Shown here piece by piece: positions 55,431-63,996 of a stretch of DNA of 64,000 nt. The position numbers and the translations under genes were made by a program. The stretch lies in contig JANRJO010000026.1 in the NCBI GenBank assembly GCA_033763935.1, positions 53,788 through 117,787 of the forward strand, written 5' to 3'. A model generated the notes under the pieces. That model was not told where the DNA came from. It ran no database searches and saw nothing but the letters and a program-made list of their open reading frames with translations. Positions within the stretch are counted from its first letter, which is position 1; each line of letters opens with the position of its first letter. Origin of the DNA: DALYJJ01 sp033763935. Lineage in GTDB: Bacteria; Acidobacteriota; Terriglobia; Bryobacterales; Bryobacteraceae.

Positions 55431-56373
55431 CCCAGAATGGCTCGCTCAAATACTTCGCCGCGCCGTCGCACAGCACGGTGACAATCACACCCGTCTCGCC
55501 GCGCTCCGCCAGTTCACGCCCCAGCACCCGCGCCGCGTGCAGATTCGCGCCCGCCGAAATCCCCACCAGCACACCTTCCTCACGCGCCATCCGCCGCGTC
55601 ATCCGGTACGCGTCTTCCGTCTCGATCCACACGTTCCGGTCCGCCAGCTTGTCGTCGTAAATCGCCGGCACAATGGCCGTCTGCATGTGCTTCAAACCCT
55701 CCAGCCCGTGGAACCCCGACGAAGGCTGCGCGCTCACGCACTGCACCCCCGGCATGTCCCGCTTCAGCCGCCGCGACGTCCCCGTGAACGTCCCGCTCGT
55801 CCCCATCGAGGCCACAAAATGCGTGATCCGCCCACCCGTCTGCTGAATGATCTCCGGCCCCGTCGACTCGAAATGCGCCTTCCAATTCGCCGGGTTGCTG
55901 TACTGGTCCGGATAAAAGTAGATGTCCGGATCGGCTTCGTAAATCCTCCGGCACTCCCGGATCGCCCCGTCCGAGCCCTCCGCCGGGTCCGTGAAAATCA
56001 TCTCCGCCCCGAACGCCTTCAGCATCCGCTTGCGCTCTTCGCTCGCGTTCCCCGGCAGGCACAGCCGCACCCGGTAACCCAGCGAAGCGCCGATCATCGC
56101 ATACGCAATGCCCGTGTTACCGCTCGTCGCGTCCAGAAGAATCCGGTCGTGATTCAGCCGCCCCGTCCGCTCCCCGTCCAGGATCATGTTCAACGCCGGC
56201 CGGTCCTTCACCGAACCCCCGGGGTTGAAAAACTCCGCCTTGCCGTAAATCTCTACGCCGGGCAGGTCCCCGTCGATCTTCGCCAGCCGCAACAACGGCG
56301 TATTTCCAATCTGCGCCAGCAGATTCGTCGCCGGTGTGCGGGAAAGCCTTGGCACCATGCCCAGTGTGGCCAT
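55417..56373 (-). CDS. cysM: Carrier-dependent cysteine synthase (CysM-type)
   Basis: The 318-residue PLP enzyme has QIGNTPLLRL, the Lys in NPGGSVKDRPA (K56), ATSGNTGIAYAMIGA and GTSGTFTGTSRRLK. CysM-type enzymes condense O-phosphoserine or O-acetylserine with a thiocarboxylated carrier. ATG at 56373 is chosen because an upstream ATG (about 56412) lies inside the predicted -10 box. The operon order cysM-mec-cysO-moeZ supports carrier-dependent cysteine synthesis. Confidence 0.9.
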   Translation of the reverse strand: MATLGMVPRLSRTPATNLLAQIGNTPLLRLAKIDGDLPGVEIYGKAEFFNPGGSVKDRPALNMILDGERTGRLNHDRILLDATSGNTGIAYAMIGASLGYRVRLCLPGNASEERKRMLKAFGAEMIFTDPAEGSDGAIRECRRIYEADPDIYFYPDQYSNPANWKAHFESTGPEIIQQTGGRITHFVASMGTSGTFTGTSRRLKRDMPGVQCVSAQPSSGFHGLEGLKHMQTAIVPAIYDDKLADRNVWIETEDAYRMTRRMAREEGVLVGISAGANLHAARVLGRELAERGETGVIVTVLCDGAAKYLSEPFWDDQD

Positions 56374-56385
56374 ACGCTCTAAAGG

Positions 56386-57483
56386 ATGGATCAGCCTGCC
56401 TCTCCGATTCATGATACAAACACCCCAATCCCTAGTCAAGAACTAGGGATTCGCCGCCGGACCGTCTCCCTTGAAGACGAAACCGCCCGCGTCACCCTCA
56501 CCCTCGAAGGCGGCCACATCGCCGAATTCCTCCATAAACCCAGCGGCATCAACCCCTTATGGCAGCCTCCATGGCCCTCCATCGAGCCCTCCGCCTACCA
56601 CCCCGCCCGCCACCCCGAGTACGGCGGCACCGTCGAAAGCCGCCTCCTCGCCGGCATTCGCGGCCATAATCTCTGCCTCGACGTCTTCGGCCCCCCGTCC
56701 CCCGAAGAAGCCGCCGCCGGCATCGACGTCCACGGCGAATCCTCCGTCGCCCCCTACCAACACGAGCAAACGGGCGACCGCGAACTCACCCTCCGCGCCA
56801 CCTTCCCCCTCGCCCAACTCCGCTTCGAACGCCGCCTCCGCCTCCTCCCCGGCGCAACCCTCGCCATCCGCGAAACCGTCGAAAACCTCACCCCCCTCGA
56901 CCGCCCCCTCGCCTGGACCCACCACGTCACCCTCGGCCCGCCCTTCATCGAACCCGGCGTCACCCGCCTCGACATGCCCGTCCGCCGCAGCATGGTCTTC
57001 GAACCCGACCTCGGCCCCGACGGCCACTACGCCCCCGGCGCCGTCTTCGATTGGCCCCACGCCCCCCGCCGCGACGGCGCCACCACCGACCTCCGCCTCT
57101 ACCCCGCCGCCGAACGCTCCGCCGGCATCACCTCCCACCTCACCGACGAAGCCGCCCAACAAGCCTGGTTCCTCGCCTTCCACCCCGGCCTCCAACTCGT
57201 CTTCGGCCATTCTTGGACACGCGCCGACTTCCCCTGGATCGTCATCTGGGAAGAAAACCGCAGCCGCACCGCGCCCCCCTGGAACGGCCGCACTATCACC
57301 CGCGGCATCGAGTTCGGCGCCTCGCCCTTCCCCGAAACCCGCCGCGCCATGATCACCCGCGGCTCGTTGTTCGGCGCCCCCGCCTATCGCTGGCTCCCCG
57401 CGCGCGCGTCCCTTTCCGTCGAATACTACGCCTTCGCGTACACTGCGGCGCACATGCCAACCGCCCCGCCCCAGATATACTGA
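56386..57483 (+). CDS. Galactose-mutarotase-like (aldose 1-epimerase superfamily) protein
   Basis: The protein of up to 365 residues has a beta-supersandwich pattern with HIAEFLHKPSGINPLW, WTHHVTLGPPFIEPGVT and a late GIEFGASPFPETRR, resembling the mutarotase-like superfamily. The only ATG (56386) follows AAAGG but lies inside the leader of the divergent cysM operon, so a later non-ATG start is possible. Substrate unknown. Coding-strand C content is very high, as in its neighbours. Confidence 0.65.
   Translation: MDQPASPIHDTNTPIPSQELGIRRRTVSLEDETARVTLTLEGGHIAEFLHKPSGINPLWQPPWPSIEPSAYHPARHPEYGGTVESRLLAGIRGHNLCLDVFGPPSPEEAAAGIDVHGESSVAPYQHEQTGDRELTLRATFPLAQLRFERRLRLLPGATLAIRETVENLTPLDRPLAWTHHVTLGPPFIEPGVTRLDMPVRRSMVFEPDLGPDGHYAPGAVFDWPHAPRRDGATTDLRLYPAAERSAGITSHLTDEAAQQAWFLAFHPGLQLVFGHSWTRADFPWIVIWEENRSRTAPPWNGRTITRGIEFGASPFPETRRAMITRGSLFGAPAYRWLPARASLSVEYYAFAYTAAHMPTAPPQIY
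56411..56439 (-). promoter_or_regulatory. Predicted promoter of the cysM operon
   Basis: On the minus strand TTGACT (56434-56439) is followed by 17 bases and TATCAT (56411-56416), close to the sigma-70 consensus. Transcription would begin about 30 bases before the cysM ATG at 56373. Confidence 0.65.
56427..56451. promoter_or_regulatory. Palindromic operator overlapping the -35 box
   Basis: AATCCCTAGT and ACTAGGGATT form a perfect 10-base inverted repeat with a 5-base spacer. It covers the -35 of the cysM promoter, so a bound dimer would block RNA polymerase. The regulator is not encoded in the window; an Rrf2-type repressor is one possibility. Confidence 0.6.
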
Positions 57484-57500
57484 ACCGGTACCTTTCCCCG

Positions 57501-58646
57501 ATGAATACCCAACTCGACGCCCTCATTTTCGACTACGGCCGCGTTCTCTCCTTCGATCAGACAGAGGAGGACCTCGCCGCCCTCCGGCTCCTCACCGGCC
57601 TTAACGCCGACCTCTTCCACGACGCCTACTGGAAGCACCGCGTCCCCTACGACTCCGGCGAAACCGATGCCGTCGCCTACTGGAACCTCGTCGGCGCCGA
57701 AGCCGGCAAGTCCTACACCCCCGAAGAGTGCGCCGAATTCGCCGACGCCGATTCCGCCTCCTGGAGCCACCTCAACCTCTCCGTCTTCGGCTGGAACGAC
57801 GCCCTTCGCCGCGCCGGCTACAAAACCGCCATCCTCTCCAACATGCACACCGACCTGCGCGAGTACATCCGCGCCCACGCCCACTGGATCTCCGCCTTCG
57901 ACGCCACCGTCTTCTCCTGCGATGTCGGCCTCGTCAAGCCCCAACCCGAAATTTACCGCCTCGTCCTCGACGCCCTCGGCGTTCCCCCCCACCGCGCCCT
58001 CTTCCTCGACGACCGCGAACCAAACCTCGCCGCCGCGGCCGCCCTCGGCATGAAAACCCTCCTCGTACACCATTCCGAAGCCGGCATGGAAGACGCCATG
58101 CGCCAAGCCATCGCGCGCTATCAATTGCCCGCCCTCGACCCCCGCTACCCCGCCGGCCGCTTCTGCTGGCCCGGAGGCTTCACCCTGCCCCAGCGCTCCG
58201 CCCTCATCGATGAGCTCGAGCACTTCCCCGCACAGCTTCGCGCCGCCACCGCCTCCCTCAGCGACGCCGACCTCGAACGCCCCTACCGCGATGGCGGCTG
58301 GACCGTCCGCCAGGTCGTCCATCACCTCGCCGACAGCCACATGAACTCCTACGTCCGCGTCCGCCTCGCCCTCACCGAGATGAACCCGCCCGCCAAGCCC
58401 TACGACGAAGCCGAGTGGGCCACCCTCAGCGACGCCGCCTCCGGACCCGTCCAACCCAGCCTGCAGCTCCTCGAAGGACTCCACACCCGCTGGGCGTCTC
58501 TCCTCCGCTCCCTCTCCCCGGAACAGTGGCAGTGCTCCTACTCGCACCCCGAAGACGGCCCGACCTCCATTGAAAAGAACCTCGCCCTCTACTCCTGGCA
58601 CAGCCGCCACCACCTCACTCACATCGCGCGTGCCTTCTTGCGATAG
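57501..58646 (+). CDS. Fusion of a HAD-like hydrolase and a YfiT/DinB-type domain
   Basis: The 381-residue protein starts with a HAD domain (1-205): nucleophile D11 in IFDYGRVL, AILSNMHTD, LVKPQPEIY and LFLDDREPN. Residues 213-381 are a YfiT-type four-helix bundle with DPRYPAGRF, GGWTVRQVVHHLADSHMN and WHSRHHLTH; H274/H275, H367 and H371 would bind metal. YfiT relatives act as thiol (bacillithiol) S-transferases. The two domains are normally separate. ATG 57501 is chosen as the HAD start. Confidence 0.85.
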   Translation: MNTQLDALIFDYGRVLSFDQTEEDLAALRLLTGLNADLFHDAYWKHRVPYDSGETDAVAYWNLVGAEAGKSYTPEECAEFADADSASWSHLNLSVFGWNDALRRAGYKTAILSNMHTDLREYIRAHAHWISAFDATVFSCDVGLVKPQPEIYRLVLDALGVPPHRALFLDDREPNLAAAAALGMKTLLVHHSEAGMEDAMRQAIARYQLPALDPRYPAGRFCWPGGFTLPQRSALIDELEHFPAQLRAATASLSDADLERPYRDGGWTVRQVVHHLADSHMNSYVRVRLALTEMNPPAKPYDEAEWATLSDAASGPVQPSLQLLEGLHTRWASLLRSLSPEQWQCSYSHPEDGPTSIEKNLALYSWHSRHHLTHIARAFLR

Positions 58647-58658
58647 CCTTTGAGAAAC

Positions 58659-59630
58659 ATGTTCAGACTCCGCTTCTGCTGTTGCGCCCTCGCCCTGGCC
58701 GCGGTTTCCGCCTGGGCTCTCCAGGACTCGCTGGCCTCCCTCAAGCTCACTCGCGACTCGTTTGACGGCGCCGTCACCCGCTACGTCCAGCAGCTCACCA
58801 ACAACGTCGAGGGTGAACTCTACCCGCCCGCTGTCTCCCGCGCCTCCGTGCAGGCCCTATACGCCATCCCCGAGGCCTCGCGCGCGTCGCTCGCCAAGGA
58901 ACTCGGCCTCCTCGCCAAATCCGTCGTAATGTCCCCGGCGTTCGCCGCCGCCTATGAGGCCTACCTCAAGACCTCCCACAACGCCGTCAACCACGGCCTC
59001 AAAGCCCCGGCCGACCCCACCGCCGCCATGCAGGCCGCCGCCAAAGCCGGCAACTTCGACGCCGTCCAGGACGCCACCAACAAGATGATGCTCGACAACT
59101 TCCGCCAGAGCGTCCAGCAGCGCCTGCCCCAGATCGCCACCCTCAACAAACAGATGCTCGACATCATGATCGAGACCGACTCGAGCATGCTCGACATGTT
59201 CGCCTCCTCCGGCATCGCCAAGGCCCAAACGGCCAAGGCTAAAGCCTTGCTCGCCGAAGCCAAGAAACAGTCGGCAACCGACCTCGAACGCGCCCGCGCC
59301 ACCTACAAATCCGCCCTCCTCACCGGCGCCGGTCTTGAAAACGAAGCAGCCGCCTCCGCGGGCGTCGAGGCCGACAAGCGGCTCGAACAGCAGCGCAAGT
59401 ACGACCGCCTCCAGATGAAGCCCCTCCTCAAGAAGAAGCTCCTCCAGTTCGTCGCCGTCGCCAAAACCGTCGACTTCACCGCCGCCACCCAAATGAAGGA
59501 CGGCCGCAAAGTCTTCACCAACCCCGCCCACGAACGCCGCCCCGCCCTCTGGAAAATGCTCTATCGCCTCGGCCCCGCCGGCTCCAACGCCGCCGCCGCC
59601 GTCGCTCAAACCTGGGCCGCCGAACTCTAG
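58659..59630 (+). CDS. Secreted alpha-helical protein of unknown function
   Basis: The protein of about 323 residues has a cysteine-rich leader (MFRLRFCCCALALAAVSAWA) and an almost entirely helical mature part rich in A, K and Q (AKAQTAKAKALLAEAKKQ). ATG at 58659 is used; an in-frame TTG lies nine bases earlier. No family is recognised. It lies 12 bases after the HAD-YfiT gene. Confidence 0.65.
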   Translation: MFRLRFCCCALALAAVSAWALQDSLASLKLTRDSFDGAVTRYVQQLTNNVEGELYPPAVSRASVQALYAIPEASRASLAKELGLLAKSVVMSPAFAAAYEAYLKTSHNAVNHGLKAPADPTAAMQAAAKAGNFDAVQDATNKMMLDNFRQSVQQRLPQIATLNKQMLDIMIETDSSMLDMFASSGIAKAQTAKAKALLAEAKKQSATDLERARATYKSALLTGAGLENEAAASAGVEADKRLEQQRKYDRLQMKPLLKKKLLQFVAVAKTVDFTAATQMKDGRKVFTNPAHERRPALWKMLYRLGPAGSNAAAAVAQTWAAEL

Positions 59631-59649
59631 TTCGGCCCCGCCCCAGAGT

Positions 59650-61188
59650 TTGCACCGGCAAACCGCCGCGCCACGCTACCATCGACCACAGAGGACTCGC
59701 TCCCTGAACCATCCCGTCGCCGCCCTGCTGCTCTTCGCGCTCTCCCTCGCCGCCGCCCCGCCGCCCGAACTCGTTCCCGCCCCCGCCGCGGAAAAGCCCC
59801 CCGAACCCTTCGTCCAGCAGACCTTCACGCTCCGCTCCGAGATCCTCAACGAAACCCGCCGCGTCACCGTCGCCCTTCCTGCCTCGTTCTCAAAGACCAC
59901 CCGCTCCTACCCCGTCGCCGTGGTCCTCGACGGCGCATGGATCCTCTCGAAAGTCCTCCCCGGCGCCGGCGAACTCGCCCGCCAGGGCCAGATTCCCGAG
60001 ATGGTGTACGCCGCGATCGAAAGCCACTCCGATCCCGACCGCCGCGTGCACGACCTCACCCCTCCCGGCCTCTCCGTCAGCGGCAGCAGCCGCAACGAAG
60101 GCGGCGACCGCTTCCTCGATTTCATCGATCGTGAACTCCTCCCCGCCCTCGATCGCCAGTTCCGCACCGCCGCCCCCCGCGTCCTCATCGGCATGTCCTC
60201 CGGCGGCGTCCTCGCCCTTCATGCCGCCACACGTCCCACCTTCCGCACCATCGTCGCCCTCGACCCGCCCCTCCAACTCGACGATCACTGGCTCCCCCGC
60301 CGCCTCCTCGCCCGCGCCGCCGCCGCTCCCGCGCCCCTCCACCTGGCCACCCTCACCGCCCGCTTCGAATGGCGCGCCGACCTCTGGAAGCAACTCACCG
60401 CAACCGCCCCCGCCCCTTGGCGCGTTCATTACGAGAAGCTCGCCAACGAAGTCCACGTCTCCATGCCCCTGCTCGGCGCCTACCTCGGCCTCCGCCACGT
60501 CTTCGCGCCCTACTCCAAACTCTCCGCCCCCGTCTTCCCCACCACCGCCACCCTGCCCTACTACGACACCCTCGCCGCATCCTACGGCGGCGCCCTCCCA
60601 CCGCCGGAAGTGCTCCTCCGCGAAATCGTCGAAGATCTGTTGCTCGAAGGCCGCGCCAAAGAGGCCCGCGACGCCTTCAACCGCCTCGTCACCGCCTACG
60701 GCGAGCCCGCCAACGCCGCCGCCCAGCGCCAGAAGATCGCGGAGGTCGAAAAACAGCCCCCGCCCACCGAAACCGTCGAGAGCCTGCTCGCCACGCCCTT
60801 CCCCACTCCCGCCGAGGCCGCCCACCTCCTCGGCGAATGGAAGGGCGAGGACTGGATGAACGAGGAATCCCGCTCGCCGTTCAAACTCCGCATTCGCGTT
60901 GAAAACGGCAAAGTCGTCGGCGAGAGCATCTCCCACCCCGCCCCCGGCGAAGAGTTCGTGCGAAGCCTCGAGTACCTGAAGATCGACGGCCCCGATGCCT
61001 TCACCTACGGCTTCCGCAACGGAATGCGCCCCCGCGGCATGCTCCTCTGGGAAGTCCGCCGCGAAGGCGATACCTACAAAGGCCGCCTCCGCTGGGGCGG
61101 CGTCGCCTTCCGCGGTCCCCGTGGCGACGGCCCCCCGCCCATTTACGTCCAACTACGGAAGTCAGCGCCCGGGCGGCCGTTGCAGTAA
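59650..61188 (+). CDS. Exported alpha/beta-hydrolase, esterase D/enterochelin-esterase type
   Basis: The protein has a hydrophobic leader (ALLLFALSLAAAPP) and an esterase domain with VLDGAWIL and the nucleophile elbow LIGMSSGGVLAL (G-x-S-x-G). H in NEVHVSMPLLGAYLGLRHVF may be catalytic. The last 150 residues form a separate beta-rich domain. The only canonical start is TTG 59650; CTG at 59704 just before the leader, after AGAGGA, is more plausible by position. Substrate unknown. Confidence 0.75.
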   Translation: MHRQTAAPRYHRPQRTRSLNHPVAALLLFALSLAAAPPPELVPAPAAEKPPEPFVQQTFTLRSEILNETRRVTVALPASFSKTTRSYPVAVVLDGAWILSKVLPGAGELARQGQIPEMVYAAIESHSDPDRRVHDLTPPGLSVSGSSRNEGGDRFLDFIDRELLPALDRQFRTAAPRVLIGMSSGGVLALHAATRPTFRTIVALDPPLQLDDHWLPRRLLARAAAAPAPLHLATLTARFEWRADLWKQLTATAPAPWRVHYEKLANEVHVSMPLLGAYLGLRHVFAPYSKLSAPVFPTTATLPYYDTLAASYGGALPPPEVLLREIVEDLLLEGRAKEARDAFNRLVTAYGEPANAAAQRQKIAEVEKQPPPTETVESLLATPFPTPAEAAHLLGEWKGEDWMNEESRSPFKLRIRVENGKVVGESISHPAPGEEFVRSLEYLKIDGPDAFTYGFRNGMRPRGMLLWEVRREGDTYKGRLRWGGVAFRGPRGDGPPPIYVQLRKSAPGRPLQ

Positions 61189-61409
61189 GTAATGGACGAT
61201 CGTGTCTGTGGACTCAATGTGCGTCATCCCCGGACGCACCATCACCCCCACCGACCCGGCCCCTTGCCCCAACGCTCCCCGCGCAGCCCGTACATCAACT
61301 CGATCTCCGGCCCGCCATCAATGAACCCGAAAGCCGCAAACCCCGCCACCTCCCCCGAATCCGGCGGTACATGCAGCGCCGTCATCAGCGACGGAAAGCC
61401 CGCACTCAC
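61162..61409 (-). pseudogene. GNAT acetyltransferase relic
   Basis: On the minus strand one frame reads VAGFAAFGFIDGGPEIELMY and GLRGERWGKG, the core of a GNAT fold with its acetyl-CoA loop, and stops. A second frame reads VGVMVRPGMTHIESTDTIVH, which resembles the C-terminal strand. The N-terminal half and the link between the pieces are missing. It directly follows the SRPBCC gene. Confidence 0.5.
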
Positions 61410-61828
61410 CGCTCAACCCGCTCCTTCAGCCCCCGCGCCTCCATCCCCAAAAATCGCTCGTTCACCCCCCGCATCAGCCACCCCACCATCCCGCCGAACG
61501 GCCCCGTGAACTCTACCGCCAGCGTCACCCGAGTCCCCCCGCGCCCGTTCTCCTCCAACCGGTGCCGTGCAAACACCGTTGTCCCCGGCCGCCGCGTCAC
61601 CCACTCGAAGCCGCGCTCCGGCTGGTAGGCCGTGATCTCCCAAACCGCCGCCGGAAACCCCGGTTGCCGCAATCGGTACCGCTTCCCCGCCCCTGCCGGC
61701 CCCGCGTCCAACGGCTCAATCCCCGTCACCGACGGCGTCCAGTCCGGCCAGCCCCCGAAATCCGTCATCACGGACCACACCCGCCGTCGAGGCGCCGCCA
61801 CGTCTAATTCAACCGAGAAGTGTCTCAC
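61406..61828 (-). CDS. SRPBCC-family (polyketide cyclase-like) protein
   Basis: The 140-residue protein has the START/SRPBCC pattern: FSVELDVAAPRRRVWSVMTD, FGGWPDWTPSVTGIEPL and a C-terminal helix (MVGWLMRGVNERFLGMEARG). Such proteins bind hydrophobic ligands in a helix-grip fold. GTG at 61828 is chosen because it gives the family start. Divergent from the serine hydrolase. Confidence 0.75.
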   Translation of the reverse strand: MRHFSVELDVAAPRRRVWSVMTDFGGWPDWTPSVTGIEPLDAGPAGAGKRYRLRQPGFPAAVWEITAYQPERGFEWVTRRPGTTVFARHRLEENGRGGTRVTLAVEFTGPFGGMVGWLMRGVNERFLGMEARGLKERVER

Positions 61829-61881
61829 TCGAAATTCGCGAGATTGCCTCCGCCATCGGCTCACCGCTACACTCCGTACCA

Positions 61882-62940
61882 ATGCCGCTCCCCTCCCGGC
61901 GAACGTTCCTCGCTGCCCTCGCCGCCCAGGCGCAGCCGTCCCCCTCCGATACCGTCGACCGCCTCCTCGCCCCCTGGAACATCCCCGGCAACCCCGGCGC
62001 CGCCGTCATCGTCACTGACCAGCACCGCGTCGTCCACCGCAAAGGCTACGGCCTCGCCAACCGCGAAACCAAAGCGCCCTTCCTCCCCACCACCCCGTCT
62101 CTCATCGGCAGCGTCGCCAAACAGTTCGTCGCCATGCCCATCCTCATGCTCCACGAAGCCGGCGAACTCACCTACGACGACCCCCTCTCCCGCTTCTTCC
62201 CCGACGCCGCCCCCCACGTCCGCGCCGTCACCCTACGCCACCTGCTCACCCACACCTCCGGCCTCGCCCAACTCGAAGGCTTTCCCGACCTCGCCGCCTG
62301 CCTCCAAGCCAAACCCCGCTTCTCCCCCGGCGACCGCTTCGAATACTCAAACGGCGGCTACGCCCTCCTCGCCGCCGTCGCCGCGAAAATCACCGGCGCC
62401 CCCTTCCAAACCCTCCTCCGCCGCCGCGTCTTCGAACCGCTCCAGATGAACGACACCTTCTTCACGGAAGAACAAGAACGCCTCCGCGCCGCCCCCCGCG
62501 CCATCGGCTATTGGAAACAGCGAGGCGGCTTCAAGGTCAGCGAAACTCTCGAAGCGCTCCCCCTCTACGGTGGCGCCGCCAGCATCTTCTCAACCGTCGA
62601 CGACCTGCAGAAATGGGATCAGGCCCTCTACACGGACCGCCTCGTCTCTCAGCGCACCCTCGCCGCCGCCTTCGAAGGAGGCCGCCTCAACGACGGCCGC
62701 CCCGTCGTCTACAGCATGGGCTGGGAGAACATGCGGTACAAAGGCGTCCGCTACATGATCCACCCCGGCGGCTGGGCCGGCTTCAAGTCCTTCATCCTCC
62801 GCTTTCCCGCCCAGGGCTTCTCCGTCATCGCCCTCTCCAACCACAGCGAATTCGACCTCGCCGGCCTCCCCCTCGCCATCGCCCGCCCCTACCTGTCCAA
62901 CCGGATCGAAGTCCCCGGCGAAATCTTCAACACCGCTTGA
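61882..62940 (+). CDS. Serine hydrolase of the class C beta-lactamase family
   Basis: The 352-residue protein has an N-terminal leader with an RR motif, then SxxK in GSVAKQF, YSN (FEYSNGGYALLA) and HPGGW in place of KTG. These are the catalytic signatures of beta-lactamase/DD-peptidase relatives, many of which are esterases or peptidases rather than resistance enzymes. LRHLLTHTSGL is also typical. ATG used as start. Substrate unknown. Confidence 0.88.
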   Translation: MPLPSRRTFLAALAAQAQPSPSDTVDRLLAPWNIPGNPGAAVIVTDQHRVVHRKGYGLANRETKAPFLPTTPSLIGSVAKQFVAMPILMLHEAGELTYDDPLSRFFPDAAPHVRAVTLRHLLTHTSGLAQLEGFPDLAACLQAKPRFSPGDRFEYSNGGYALLAAVAAKITGAPFQTLLRRRVFEPLQMNDTFFTEEQERLRAAPRAIGYWKQRGGFKVSETLEALPLYGGAASIFSTVDDLQKWDQALYTDRLVSQRTLAAAFEGGRLNDGRPVVYSMGWENMRYKGVRYMIHPGGWAGFKSFILRFPAQGFSVIALSNHSEFDLAGLPLAIARPYLSNRIEVPGEIFNTA

Positions 62941-62944
62941 GCCG

Positions 62945-63961
62945 TCAATCCGACGCCGACGCCTCCTCGCCCCGTACCGCTGCCCGCAGCGTGAAGTAGA
63001 ACGTCGACCCCTTCCCCGCACCCTCCGACTCCACCCAGATCCTCCCCCCGTGCTGCTCCACAATCCGCCGGCAAATCGCCAGCCCCACCCCGCTCCCCGA
63101 ATACTCCTTCCGCCCATGCAGCCTCTTGAACACCCCGAAGATCCGGTCATGATGCTCCCGCTCGATGCCGATCCCGTTGTCCACCACCGCAAACCGCCAC
63201 CCGTCCCGATCCGGCTCCGCCGAGATATGCACTCGCGCCGGCTCCCTCCGATACGTCAACGCATTGCCGATCAGATTCTGAAACAGCGCCACCAGTCGGA
63301 TGTCCCGCCCCTGCACCTCCGGCAGCGGCCCGTATGTGACCGTTGCCCCCTCGCTCTCCATGCGCGCCTTCAGATTCTCGAGCGCCGTTCCCAGCACGCT
63401 CTCGCTGCGCACCGGCGTCAGTTCGACATCCGTCTCGTGCGTCACCTGCGCGTAGGCCAGCAGGTCCTCGATCAGCGCCTGCATCCGCCCCACGCCCTCC
63501 TCGATGAACTCCACGAACTGCCGGACCTCCGCGTCCGCCCTCGCCTCCCCCAGCCTGCGAAACAGCAATTGCGTGTACGTCCCCACCGTCCGCAGCGGCT
63601 CCCGCAAATCGTGCGACGCCGCATAGGCGAACTGCTGCAGGTCTTCGTTCGACCGCGCCAGCTCCGCCTGCGCCGCCCGCAAGCTGCTGATGTCCAGCAC
63701 GAACGCCGCTACCTCGCCCGTCCCCGGCATCTTCCCCAGCGCCGCTACAATCGGGACCCGCGTCCCGTCCTTCCGCACGTACTCCTTCTCGTACGGCTCC
63801 GACACCCCCTCCGCCAACACCTGCCGGATCCCTTCCTCGTCCGCCGCCCGCGACTCCGGCGGCGTGATCTCGTCCCACCGAACCTGCCCCGCCTCGAACT
63901 CCTCCCGCGTGTAGCCGATGATCCGCAGGTACGCGTCGTTCACCATCGACAGCGTCCCCAT
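62945..63961 (-). CDS. PAS-domain histidine kinase, N-terminus lost at a poly-C run
   Basis: The visible part has a PAS domain (VNDAYLRIIGYTREEF), a HisKA domain with the H-box FAYAASHDLREPLRTV, and a HATPase domain (NLIGNALTYR, VVDNGIGIE, GSGVGLAICRRIVEQHGG). The PAS domain should start upstream, but the frame meets TAG directly before the ATG at 63961 and then a 32-base G run (minus strand). The real N-terminus is therefore missing. Signal and partner unknown. Confidence 0.85.
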   Translation of the reverse strand: MGTLSMVNDAYLRIIGYTREEFEAGQVRWDEITPPESRAADEEGIRQVLAEGVSEPYEKEYVRKDGTRVPIVAALGKMPGTGEVAAFVLDISSLRAAQAELARSNEDLQQFAYAASHDLREPLRTVGTYTQLLFRRLGEARADAEVRQFVEFIEEGVGRMQALIEDLLAYAQVTHETDVELTPVRSESVLGTALENLKARMESEGATVTYGPLPEVQGRDIRLVALFQNLIGNALTYRREPARVHISAEPDRDGWRFAVVDNGIGIEREHHDRIFGVFKRLHGRKEYSGSGVGLAICRRIVEQHGGRIWVESEGAGKGSTFYFTLRAAVRGEEASASD

Positions 63962-63963
63962 CT

Positions 63964-63996
<33 letters not shown>

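Noticed and set aside
61882..62940. Beta-lactam resistance gene
   Set aside because: The KTG motif is replaced by HPGGW and the protein resembles general class C-type esterases/peptidases; resistance cannot be claimed.
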